This document shows, piece by piece, positions 1-7,630 of a stretch of DNA of 64,000 nt. This DNA comes from Cellulomonas sp. Root485. Lineage in GTDB: Bacteria > Actinomycetota > Actinomycetes > Actinomycetales > Cellulomonadaceae. The notes beneath the pieces were generated by a model. That model searched no databases. It was not told the DNA's origin and worked only from the letters and a program-made list of their open reading frames with translations. The stretch spans positions 1 through 64,000 of the forward strand of contig NZ_LMFC01000005.1 of the NCBI RefSeq assembly GCF_001426705.1. Direction: 5' to 3'. Made by a program: the position numbers and the translations under genes. The first letter of the stretch is position 1. Each line of letters opens with the position of its first letter.

Positions 1-62
1 ACACCCCCACCCGAACGGGCCGAAGCATCATCAGATAGCGAGCCATATGGCATCGACTATTT

Positions 63-88
63 GGCACACTGTTGAGTTCTCAAGGAAC
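63..88 (-). promoter_or_regulatory. boxA-like antitermination element in the leader of an rRNA operon
   Basis: Read on the minus strand, this stretch holds TTGAGAACTCAACAGTGTGC, the boxA-type motif found in actinobacterial 16S rRNA leaders. The 16S gene itself is not in the window; it would begin just off the left edge. A matching promoter lies about 250 bp upstream at 333-362. The motif could in principle come from another rrn spacer, but the nearby promoter favours the 16S leader. Confidence 0.7.
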
Positions 89-332
89 AGACGCGCATCT
101 CCTCGAGATCTTTCGATCTCATCCGAGAGGCTTTGTCGTTCTGAATCCTACCTGGCTTTCGGACCGCTTCCCGCCACCTGTTCGGGCAGCATCTGCGGGC
201 CGTGAGCCCGTCCCCATCCGGCTTCAGGGCGCACGAAGCGCCTGGAAACACGAGCGGGGGTGGCCACCCTAGGGACCAGCCACCGTGGTTCGATCCGCGG
301 TGTCCGTTCCTCCCTCTCGGGCGACATCGAGA

Positions 333-362
333 ACATTACGCGCGTGTTGCGGCAGGTGGCAA
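333..362 (-). promoter_or_regulatory. probable rRNA operon promoter
   Basis: On the minus strand a TTGCCA -35 hexamer (357-362) is followed, after 18 bp, by a TAATGT -10 hexamer (333-338). Transcription would start near 326 and run left through the boxA-like element at 63-88 into the rRNA genes outside the window. This is a strong sigma-70-type promoter for such a GC-rich genome. Only one promoter is clear; rrn operons often carry several. Between it and the leader motif I see no gene. Confidence 0.55.
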
Positions 363-435
363 ATCCCTGCTCGGTGACCCCCGTCACCAGACCCGCTCCA
401 GAGCGTGAACGCGCAGGTCAGCCACCGGAAACGTG

Positions 436-481
436 GACGGCGGGCCCCCGTGCCCCGTGGTGGGGACGAGGACCCGCCGTC
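436..481 (-). terminator. tyrS terminator hairpin
   Basis: A 9-bp outer stem (GACGGCGGG at 436-444 with CCCGCCGTC at 473-481) encloses a second GC-rich stem. It begins about 33 bp after the tyrS stop and lies between tyrS and the downstream rrn promoter. There is no clear U tract, as is common for actinobacterial terminators. Confidence 0.5.
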
Positions 482-514
482 GCGCGGTACCGGCCGAGAA
501 CGGTCCAGACCGGC

Positions 515-1777
515 TCAGACCTGCGCGTCGACCACCGCGAGCGTGCGCTTGCCTCGTCGGAGAACAGCCCACCGGCCGTGCAGGAGGTCCTCCGTGGTGA
601 GCACCGCGTCCTCGGCTGCGACCCGGACGTTGTTGACCGACGCCCCGCCCTCGGCGATCGCTCGTCGTGCCGCGCCCTTGCTCGCCACCACCCCTGTCGC
701 CGCCAGGAGATCGGCGATCCCGTCGCCGGCGGCGCCCGGTGCGGACGGGAGCTCGGCGACCGCGGCGGCGAGCGTCGCGGCGTCGAGGTCGGCCAACGAG
801 CCGCGGCCGAACAGCGCCTGGCTGGCCGCGACGACCTGGTCGGCGGCCGCCGTCCCGTGCACGAGCGAGGTCACCTCGTAGGCCAGCGCCCGCTGTGCCT
901 CGCGGGCGGCCGGCCGGTCGGCGACGGCCGCCTCGAGCTCCTCGATCTGCTCGCGCGAGCGGAAGCTGAACACCTTGAGGTAGCCCACCACGTCGGCGTC
1001 GTCGGTGTTGAGCCAGAACTGGAAGAAGGCGTACGGCGTGGTCAGCTCGGGGTCGAGCCAGACCGTTCCCGTCTCCGTCTTGCCGAACTTGGTGCCGTCC
1101 GCCTTGGTGATCAGCGGCGTCGTGAGCGCGTGCACGGCGACGCCCTCGGCCTTGCGGATCAGCTCCACACCCGAGAGCAGGTTGCCCCACTGGTCGCTGC
1201 CACCGGTCTGCAGCGTGATCCCGTGCCGGCGGTGCAGCTCGAGGTAGTCCATGCCCTGCAGGATCTGGTAGCTGAACTCGGTGAAGCTGATGCCCACGTC
1301 GCTGTTGAGACGTCGGGCCACCGTGTCCTTGGCGAGCATGGTGCCCAGCCGGTAGTGCTTGCCGATGTCGCGCAGGAAGTCGATGGCCGACAGCGGCGCC
1401 GTCCAGTCGAGGTTGTTGACCATCGTCGCGGCGTGCGGGCCGTCGAAGCGGAGCAGCGGCTCGATCTGCTTGCGGATGCGCTCCACCCAGCCGGACACCA
1501 CGTCGCGGTCGTTCAGGGTGCGCTCCCCCGCCATCTTCGGGTCGCCGATCAGACCCGTCGCGCCGCCGACGAGCCCGAACGGCACGTGACCGGCGTCCTG
1601 CAGGCGGCGGACGGTGAGGATCTGGACGAGGTTGCCGATGTGCAGGCTCGGCGCAGTGGGGTCGAACCCGCAGTAGAGGGAGACGGGCCCGGCGGAGAGC
1701 GCGTCGCGGAGGGCGTCGAGGTCGGTGGTCTGGGCGATCAGCCCACGCCACTCGAGCTCGTCGAGGATGTGGTTCAC
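515..1777 (-). CDS. tyrS: tyrosyl-tRNA synthetase
   Basis: Charges tRNA-Tyr with tyrosine in the cytosol (class Ic aminoacyl-tRNA synthetase). The 420-residue product has the normal bacterial TyrRS length. The Rossmann-fold catalytic domain carries the HIGH-type motif HIGN at residues 46-49 and the KMSKS-equivalent loop KFGKT at 230-234. The tyrosine/tRNA-binding SDQWGN segment is near residue 195, and an S4 RNA-binding domain occupies roughly 350-415. The ATG start gives the usual N-terminus. It lies 76 bp downstream of mpg on the same strand, too close for a T-box leader, and none is visible. Confidence 0.97.
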   Translation of the reverse strand: MNHILDELEWRGLIAQTTDLDALRDALSAGPVSLYCGFDPTAPSLHIGNLVQILTVRRLQDAGHVPFGLVGGATGLIGDPKMAGERTLNDRDVVSGWVERIRKQIEPLLRFDGPHAATMVNNLDWTAPLSAIDFLRDIGKHYRLGTMLAKDTVARRLNSDVGISFTEFSYQILQGMDYLELHRRHGITLQTGGSDQWGNLLSGVELIRKAEGVAVHALTTPLITKADGTKFGKTETGTVWLDPELTTPYAFFQFWLNTDDADVVGYLKVFSFRSREQIEELEAAVADRPAAREAQRALAYEVTSLVHGTAAADQVVAASQALFGRGSLADLDAATLAAAVAELPSAPGAAGDGIADLLAATGVVASKGAARRAIAEGGASVNNVRVAAEDAVLTTEDLLHGRWAVLRRGKRTLAVVDAQV

Positions 1778-1853
1778 AGGGTCTCCAGGCAGTCGGCCGG
1801 TGCAGTTCCGGCGGAAGAGGTGGGCGAGGGCGTCCGGCCGGCGTCGTCGTCCC

Positions 1854-2555
1854 TCACGGGACGTCTACCGACGCCGGCGCGCGATACGCCGGGCGGTACG
1901 CGGAGACGGTGCGCTCGTCGGTCAGCCAGTAGCGCCACGGGAACCTGGTGCCTTCGCCGCCGGACCCCGAGACGCCGACGCGCGGGCCGGACTTGTGGGT
2001 CGGCTGGACCACGACCTGGTGGCGGTGCAGCACGATGTCGCCGCCCGCCTCCGTGACGTCGGCGCCGTTGGCGCGCAGGTCGAGACCGAGGGCGACGGCC
2101 AGCCGCGCGGGGCCACGGGCGAGCTGGCGCTCGGAGTCCACGACGCCGACGGCCTCGCGGCGCTGCCGGGCGAGGTCCACGCCGTCGACGATCTCGCCCG
2201 CACGGAGCAGCACGGCCGACGGGCTGCCGGTGGGCTCGGTGACGATGTTGAGGCAGTGGTGCAGCCCGAGGTGGCGGTAGACGTACAGGCGCCCGGGCTC
2301 CGCGAACATCACCGCATTGCGGGCGGTCCGGCCGCGGAACGCGTGGGAGCCGGGGTCGTCGGCACCGCCGTAGGCCTCGACCTCGGTGATCCGCAGCGTG
2401 ACGTCACCCTCGGGCGACCGTGCGGTGAGGTAGGCACCGAGGAGGTCGCGCGCGACCGCGTGCACCGGGCGGGCGAACCAGACCCGCGCCGGGACGACCA
2501 CGGGCGCGCGCCGACCGGCGGCGTCCGGGCTCTCGAGCGGTTCCGACGGGCTCAC
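1854..2555 (-). CDS. mpg: 3-methyladenine DNA glycosylase (AAG/Mpg family)
   Basis: Base-excision-repair glycosylase of the AAG family that removes alkylated purines. The 233-residue protein has the family core: a VEAY segment supplying the catalytic Glu, the DxxSHAFRGRTARN motif, and the GRLYVYRHLGLHHCLNIV strand and loop that pack against flipped bases. A C-terminal FPWRYWL segment is also typical. I chose the GTG at 2555; another GTG at 2573 would add six residues. The gene precedes tyrS by 76 bp, an arrangement common in Actinobacteria, with no sign of shared function. Confidence 0.93.
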   Translation of the reverse strand: MSPSEPLESPDAAGRRAPVVVPARVWFARPVHAVARDLLGAYLTARSPEGDVTLRITEVEAYGGADDPGSHAFRGRTARNAVMFAEPGRLYVYRHLGLHHCLNIVTEPTGSPSAVLLRAGEIVDGVDLARQRREAVGVVDSERQLARGPARLAVALGLDLRANGADVTEAGGDIVLHRHQVVVQPTHKSGPRVGVSGSGGEGTRFPWRYWLTDERTVSAYRPAYRAPASVDVP

Positions 2556-2741
2556 CCGACCATCTTGCCGCACGACCCGGCCCCGGCGATCCGGGATTCC
2601 GGTGTCAGGACCGGGGGCGGTCGGCGCAGAGGGCGTCGGAAGCGCCGTGCGATCGATGCGGTGGGCGCATGGAGGTCGTCCGAGCCCTCACTGCGCTGCG
2701 GACCGCGACGGCGGCGCCGGACGCGTCGGGGGGATCCGGGC

Positions 2742-3308
2742 TCACGATGCGGTGCTCTCGGTGAGAGGGTCCCCAAACGCGTCGAGGCGGACGTCGGCGC
2801 GCTCGCGCGTCTGCTCGCGAGCGAAGTGGGCCGATTCGTCGACCATCCAGGTCAGCCAGTGCTCGCGCGCGTCGGTGCCGTCGCGTGCGAGGCCGCGCTC
2901 GAGGCGCAGGTCGGCCGGCGCCTCCACCCAGACGCGCAGCACCGCCACGGGGTCGACCGCGCGGCGGGCGGACCCGCACCCCTCCACGACAAGCAGGTCC
3001 GGGACCGGCACGTCGACCCACTCCGCGAAGTCCCCCGAGGTCCAGTCGTAGCGCTGGTAGCGGCCGGGCATCCCGCGGCGCAGCGGCTCCAGGACCTGAG
3101 CGCGCAGGCGCGGCCAGAGCGAGCCTTCGAGGCCTGACCACCCCTCGTAGAGGTCGTCGAGGTGCACCACGGTGGCTCCCCGGGCACCCAGAGCGTCCGC
3201 GAGGGTCGTCTTGCCGGAACCCGCGGGGCCGTCGATCGCGATGACCCGAACCCGGCCCAGCCGGGGTCGAGCGGCGAACGCCCGGGCGACGAGGTCGTCG
3301 GCGATCAC
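2742..3308 (-). CDS. P-loop kinase/ATPase of the uridine kinase-like group
   Basis: Small (188 aa) nucleotide-binding protein with a Walker A motif GPAGSGKTT near residues 23-31 and an HLDDLYEGW segment resembling the substrate-side motif of uridine and pantothenate kinases. The substrate is unknown; 'uridine kinase' is only the family label. The GTG start overlaps the argH stop as GTGA, so the gene looks translationally coupled to the arginine operon and is probably its last gene. A longer reading frame upstream runs antisense-like inside argH and is not credible as an N-terminus. Confidence 0.85.
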   Translation of the reverse strand: MIADDLVARAFAARPRLGRVRVIAIDGPAGSGKTTLADALGARGATVVHLDDLYEGWSGLEGSLWPRLRAQVLEPLRRGMPGRYQRYDWTSGDFAEWVDVPVPDLLVVEGCGSARRAVDPVAVLRVWVEAPADLRLERGLARDGTDAREHWLTWMVDESAHFAREQTRERADVRLDAFGDPLTESTAS

Positions 3309-4759
3309 GACGCCCAGGTACGCAGCTCCGCCGCGCGGGACCGGGCACGGTCGAGCTGTTCGGCGACGCGCACCGGCGCGGTCCCGCCGACCGCCGACCG
3401 TGACGCCAGCGACCCCTCGACCGTCAGCACCGTGCGCACCTCGGGTGTGAGGTGGGGCGAGATGGCGACGAGCTCGTCGTCGGTGAGGTCCCACAGCTCG
3501 ATGGCCGGCTCGTGCTCCTCGCAGGCACGGACGCAGGCGCCGGCGACCTCGTGCGCGACCCGGAACGGCACGCCGTTGCGGACGAGCCACTCGGCGATGT
3601 CCGTCGCGAGCGAGAAGCCCTGCGGCGCGAGCGCGGCGAGCCGGTCGGTGTCGAACTCGAGGGTCTCGACCATGCCGGCGAACGCCGGCAGCAGGACCGA
3701 GAGCTGGTCCACCTGGTCGAAGACCGGCTCCTTGTCCTCCTGCAGGTCGCGGTTGTACGCGAGCGGCAGGCCCTTGAGCGTGGTGAGCAGGCCCGTCAGG
3801 TCGCCGACGAGACGGCCGGCCTTGCCGCGCGCCAGCTCGGCGACGTCCGGGTTCTTCTTCTGCGGCATGATGCTCGACCCCGTGGAGTAGGCGTCGTGCA
3901 GCTTGACGAAGCCGAACTCCTTGGTGGCCCAGAGGATGACCTCCTCGGCGAGCCGGGAGATGTCGACGGCGAGCATCGCGGCGACGAACGCGAACTCGGC
4001 GACGACGTCACGCGACGCGGTGCCGTCGATCGAGTTCTCGACCGGGCCGTCGAAGCCGAGCTCCGCGGCGACGGCCGCGGGGTCCAGGCCGAGCGACGAT
4101 CCCGCCAGCGCGCCCGAGCCGTACGGGGAGCGGGCTGCCCGGGCGTCCCAGTCGACCCACCGCTCGACGTCTCTCAGCAGCGGCCACGCGTGCGCGAGGA
4201 GGTGGTGCGCGAGCAGGACCGGCTGGGCGTGCTGCAGGTGGGTGCGGCCCGGCATCGGTGCCTCGCCCGCCCGGTCGGCCTGCGCGACCAGAGCGTCGAC
4301 CGCGTCCAGCACCAGCCGGGCGAGACCGCGAGCCTCCTCGCGCAGGTACATCCGCACGAGGGTCGCGATCTGGTCGTTGCGCGAGCGGCCGGCGCGGAGC
4401 TTGCCGCCGAGGTCCGCACCGGCACGGTCGATCAGCCCGCGCTCCAGGGCGGTGTGCACGTCCTCGTCCTCGAGCACCGGCAGGAAGTCGCCACTCGCGA
4501 CGTCGGCCCGCAGGCGCTCGAGAGCGTCGACCATCCCGGTGAGCTCGTCGTCCGTGAGCAGGCCCGCACCGTGCAGGACCCGGGCGTGCGCGACGGAGCC
4601 GGAGATGTCGTGCCCGGCGAGCCGCCAGTCGAAGTGCGTCGACTGCGAGAGCGCCTGGAGCGCCTCCGAGGGGCCGCCGGCGAACCGGCCGCCCCACAGC
4701 GAGACGTTCCCGGCCGCCTGGACGGCGCCGCCCGACGTCGCGGTGACGTCCTCAGGCAC
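3305..4759 (-). CDS. argH: argininosuccinate lyase
   Basis: Final step of arginine synthesis: cleaves argininosuccinate to arginine and fumarate. The 484-residue protein belongs to the fumarase/aspartase superfamily and carries the signature loop GSSIMPQKKNPD near residue 290, the GRSRNDQ segment and the HLQHAQP motif. It starts at a GTG that overlaps the argG stop by 8 nt, and its stop overlaps the next kinase gene by 4 nt. It is therefore the seventh and last Arg enzyme of a single polycistron. The first 20 or so residues are non-conserved, so a slightly later start is possible. Confidence 0.97.
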   Translation of the reverse strand: MPEDVTATSGGAVQAAGNVSLWGGRFAGGPSEALQALSQSTHFDWRLAGHDISGSVAHARVLHGAGLLTDDELTGMVDALERLRADVASGDFLPVLEDEDVHTALERGLIDRAGADLGGKLRAGRSRNDQIATLVRMYLREEARGLARLVLDAVDALVAQADRAGEAPMPGRTHLQHAQPVLLAHHLLAHAWPLLRDVERWVDWDARAARSPYGSGALAGSSLGLDPAAVAAELGFDGPVENSIDGTASRDVVAEFAFVAAMLAVDISRLAEEVILWATKEFGFVKLHDAYSTGSSIMPQKKNPDVAELARGKAGRLVGDLTGLLTTLKGLPLAYNRDLQEDKEPVFDQVDQLSVLLPAFAGMVETLEFDTDRLAALAPQGFSLATDIAEWLVRNGVPFRVAHEVAGACVRACEEHEPAIELWDLTDDELVAISPHLTPEVRTVLTVEGSLASRSAVGGTAPVRVAEQLDRARSRAAELRTWAS

Positions 4760-5993
4760 CCGTGATCCCGCCCTGCGAGCCGAGGTCGACCCCGTTGCCG
4801 AAGCGCACGTCGCGCGCGGCGGCCAGCTTGGAGGACAGACCGTAGATCTCGATGAAGCCCTTGGCGGCGGACTGGTCGAACGAGTCGCCGGTGTCGTACG
4901 TCGCGAGGTTGAAGTCGTACAGGCTCGCGTCCGAGCGGCGGCCTGTGACCGTCGCGCGACCGCCGTGCAGGACCATCCGCACGTCGCCGGAGACGTAGCG
5001 CTGGGTGTCGTCGACGAACACGTCGAGCGACTTCTTCAGCGGCGAGAACCACTGGCCGTCGTAGACCAGCTCGGTCCAGCGCTGCTCGACGCCCCGCTTG
5101 AACCGCGCCTGCTCACGCTCGACGGTGACGTTCTCGAGCTCCTGGTGCGCGGCGATGAGCGCGACCGCGCCGGGGGCCTCGTAGACCTCGCGGGACTTGA
5201 TGCCGACCAGGCGGTCCTCGACGATGTCGATCCGGCCGATGCCCTGGGCGCCGGCGCGTCGGTTCATCTCCTGGATCGCCTGCAGCGGCGTGACGGGGAT
5301 GCCGTCCAGCGCGACCGGGATGCCGGCCTCGAACGTGATGACGACCTCGTCGGCGACCGGGGGGAACGTCGGGTCGTCCGTGTACGTGTAGACGTCCTTG
5401 GTGGGGCCGTTCCAGATGTCCTCGAGGAAGCCCGTCTCGACCGCGCGGCCCCACACGTTCTGGTCGATGGAGAACGGGTTGTGCTTCGTCGTCTCGATCG
5501 GCAGCGCGTTGCGCGTCGCGAACTCGATGGCCTTGTCGCGGGTCAGCGCGAGGTCCCGGACGGGCGCCAGGCACGTCAGGTCGGGCGCGAGCGATGTGAT
5601 GCCGACCTCGAAGCGGACCTGGTCGTTGCCCTTGCCGGTGCAGCCGTGCGCGACCGTCGTCGCACCGAACTGCCGGGCCGCGCGGACCAGGTGCTTGACG
5701 ATGACCGGGCGCGAGAGGGCCGACACCAGCGGGTAGCGGTCGAGGTACAGCGCGTTCGCCTTGAGGGCGGGCATGCAGTACTCGGTCGCGAACTCGTCGC
5801 GGGCGTCGGCGACGTACGCCTCCACGGCGCCGCAGTCCAGAGCGCGCTGGCGGATCACGTTGAGGTCCTCGCCGCCCTGGCCGACGTCGACCGCCACGGC
5901 GATCACCTCGGCGCCGGTGGCCTCGGCGATCCAGCCGATGCCCACAGAGGTGTCCAGGCCGCCGGAGTAGGCGAGGACGACGCGCTCAGTCAT
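4752..5993 (-). CDS. argG: argininosuccinate synthase
   Basis: ATP-dependent condensation of citrulline and aspartate to argininosuccinate. The 413-residue product has the normal length. The N-type PP-loop SGGLDTS sits at residues 10-16, and the GCTGKGNDQVRF segment that contacts ATP/citrulline is present near residue 115. The ATG at 5993 is the only start giving the canonical N-terminus; longer in-frame readings run back through argR. The 53-bp gap after argR contains a purine-rich GAAGAGAGAAG stretch just before the ATG that can act as a ribosome-binding site. Confidence 0.97.
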   Translation of the reverse strand: MTERVVLAYSGGLDTSVGIGWIAEATGAEVIAVAVDVGQGGEDLNVIRQRALDCGAVEAYVADARDEFATEYCMPALKANALYLDRYPLVSALSRPVIVKHLVRAARQFGATTVAHGCTGKGNDQVRFEVGITSLAPDLTCLAPVRDLALTRDKAIEFATRNALPIETTKHNPFSIDQNVWGRAVETGFLEDIWNGPTKDVYTYTDDPTFPPVADEVVITFEAGIPVALDGIPVTPLQAIQEMNRRAGAQGIGRIDIVEDRLVGIKSREVYEAPGAVALIAAHQELENVTVEREQARFKRGVEQRWTELVYDGQWFSPLKKSLDVFVDDTQRYVSGDVRMVLHGGRATVTGRRSDASLYDFNLATYDTGDSFDQSAAKGFIEIYGLSSKLAAARDVRFGNGVDLGSQGGITGA

Positions 5994-6046
5994 TGTTCTT
6001 CTCTCTTCGGGGTTCTGTTCGGGGGAGGTTCGAGGGTGTTCTGAGG

Positions 6047-6577
6047 TCAGTCTGACGGACGGGTGCGGGACGGCGTGTCGGTGGCCAGCGCGAGGAAGCG
6101 GGCGGCCAGCGCGACGCCGGTCTCGCCCTCGCGGGCGATGACCAGCACGGTGTCGTCGCCCGCGATGGTGCCGAGCACGGCGGGCAGCACCGAGTGGTCG
6201 ATGGCCGACGCGAGGAACTGCGCAGCCCCGGGCGGCGTCCGCAGCACGACCAGGTTGCCCGAGGCCTCCGCGGTCACCAGGAGCTCGGCGCACAGACGCG
6301 CGAGCCGAGCGGCGAGCATCTCCTCGTCGGGGCCCGCCGCCGGCGTGCGCAGACCACCTTCGGCAGGGACCGCGTAGGCGAGGGCGCCGGACGGGGTCCG
6401 GATCTTCACCGCGCGCAGCTCCACAAGGTCGCGCGACAGGGTCGCCTGCGTGACGGTGACGCCCTCCGCGGTGAGCAGCTCGGCCAGCTGCTGCTGCGAG
6501 TGGACCGTGCCGCGGGTGAGCAGCGCGGTGACCAGCGCGTGCCGGGCGGCCTTGGTGTGCGGGACGGTGACGCTCAT
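6047..6577 (-). CDS. argR: arginine repressor
   Basis: Arginine-sensing transcriptional repressor (176 aa). An N-terminal winged helix (about 1-75, with the SQQQLAELL and TQATLSRDL helices) binds ARG boxes. The C-terminal hexamerisation domain has the GDDTVLVI segment that binds arginine. The ATG at 6577 shares one base with the argF stop (TGATG), which fixes the start. Its presence inside the operon and the double ARG box at 12153-12190 in front of argC indicate autoregulation. ARG-type sites elsewhere in the genome cannot be judged here. Confidence 0.96.
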   Translation of the reverse strand: MSVTVPHTKAARHALVTALLTRGTVHSQQQLAELLTAEGVTVTQATLSRDLVELRAVKIRTPSGALAYAVPAEGGLRTPAAGPDEEMLAARLARLCAELLVTAEASGNLVVLRTPPGAAQFLASAIDHSVLPAVLGTIAGDDTVLVIAREGETGVALAARFLALATDTPSRTRPSD

Positions 6578-7506
6578 CAGCCCTCCACCAGCCACGACAG
6601 GAGGGCCTTCTGCGCGTGCAGGCGGTTCTCGGCCTCGTCCCAGACGACCGACTGCGGCCCGTCGATGACCTCGGCGGTGATCTCCTTGCCGCGGTAGGCG
6701 GGCAGGCAGTGCAGGACGAGGGCGTCCGGCCGGGCGAGGGCCATGGCGGCAGCGTCGACCCGGAACGGCACGAACGGCGTCTCCCGGTCGGCCGCCTCGG
6801 ACTCCTGGCCCATCGAGATCCAGGTGTCCGTCGCGACGACGTCGGCGCCGGCCACGGCCTCCGCCAGCGTGTGCACCACCGTCACCGACCCTCCGGTGTC
6901 CGCGGCGATCGCGGCCGCGTCCGCGAGGATCGCAGCGTCGGGCAGGTAGCCGTCGGGCGTGCCGATCCGCACGTGCAGACCAGCGGTCGCGCCGCCGAGC
7001 AAATACGAGTGCGACATGTTGTTCGCGCCGTCACCGACGTAGGCGAGCGTCAGCCCGGCCAGTCCCGCCACTCCCCCGCGGTGCTGCGCGACCGTCGCGA
7101 GGTCCGCGAGGATCTGGCACGGGTGGAAGCTGTCCGTGAGCGCGTTCACGACGGGGACGCCCGCGTGCTCGGCCATCTGCTCGAGCCGCTTCTGCGAGAA
7201 CGTGCGCCACACGATCGCCGCGACCTGGCGGCCCAGGACGCGTGCCGTGTCCTCGATCGACTCCCGCTCACCGATCCGGGCCAGCTTGCCGTCGACGCTC
7301 AGCGGGAAGCCGCCGAGCTCCGCGATGCCCGCCGTGAACGAGACCTGGGTCCGCAGCGTCGGCTTGTCGAAGATGACGGCCACCGCCCGCGGCCCCGTCA
7401 GCGGCGTGCGGATGAACCGGTCGTCACGGAAGGCGAGCGCGAGCTCGAGGACGGCCTTCTGCTCGCGGGGGCTCAGGTCGTCGTCGCGCAGGAAGTGGCG
7501 GGTCAT
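6577..7506 (-). CDS. argF: ornithine carbamoyltransferase
   Basis: Converts ornithine and carbamoyl phosphate to citrulline. The 309-residue product shows the FHPCQ carbamoyl-phosphate motif, the SMGQE ornithine loop and the HCLP motif. The phosphate-binding loop, normally STRTR, reads TLRTQ here (see findings). The ATG at 7506 gives the standard actinobacterial N-terminus (MTRHFLRDD). The same nine codons occur twice more upstream in the 62-bp tandem repeat, so translation can reach this start from argD only through two coupled mini-ORFs or by independent initiation. Confidence 0.96.
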   Translation of the reverse strand: MTRHFLRDDDLSPREQKAVLELALAFRDDRFIRTPLTGPRAVAVIFDKPTLRTQVSFTAGIAELGGFPLSVDGKLARIGERESIEDTARVLGRQVAAIVWRTFSQKRLEQMAEHAGVPVVNALTDSFHPCQILADLATVAQHRGGVAGLAGLTLAYVGDGANNMSHSYLLGGATAGLHVRIGTPDGYLPDAAILADAAAIAADTGGSVTVVHTLAEAVAGADVVATDTWISMGQESEAADRETPFVPFRVDAAAMALARPDALVLHCLPAYRGKEITAEVIDGPQSVVWDEAENRLHAQKALLSWLVEG

Positions 7507-7568
7507 GACAGGTCCTCGCAGACGAGGTCGTCGGGAGCACAGTCGTCGCGCAGGAAGTGGCGGGTCAT
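7503..7568 (-). CDS. short coupled ORF 2 within the tandem repeat (21 aa)
   Basis: ATG at 7568 to TGA at 7503-7505. It starts with the argF N-terminal codons (MTRHFLRDD), continues CAPDDLVC, and ends EDLS, the argD C-terminus. Its ATG overlaps the stop of the preceding mini-ORF and its stop overlaps the argF ATG, both as ATGA. No function is proposed for the peptide; the likely effect, if any, is on translational coupling. It differs from mini-ORF 1 by one residue (D for G). Confidence 0.4.
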   Translation of the reverse strand: MTRHFLRDDCAPDDLVCEDLS

Positions 7569-7630
7569 GACAGGTCCTCGCAGACGAGGTCGCCGGGAGC
7601 ACAGTCGTCGCGGAGGAAGTGGCGGGTCAT
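7565..7630 (-). CDS. short coupled ORF 1 within the tandem repeat (21 aa)
   Basis: ATG at 7630 overlaps the argD stop (TCATGA), exactly where argF would be expected to start. It encodes the argF-like head MTRHFLRDD, then CAPGDLVC, then the argD-like tail EDLS and a stop. That stop overlaps the next ATG at 7568. It is best seen as a by-product of repeat expansion; translation is plausible because the junction copies the original argD/argF overlap. Confidence 0.4.
   Translation of the reverse strand: MTRHFLRDDCAPGDLVCEDLS

Noticed and set aside
260..2056. 598-codon plus-strand frame over tyrS and mpg
   Set aside because: Covers two recognised genes on the other strand and the rrn promoter; no protein-like conservation.
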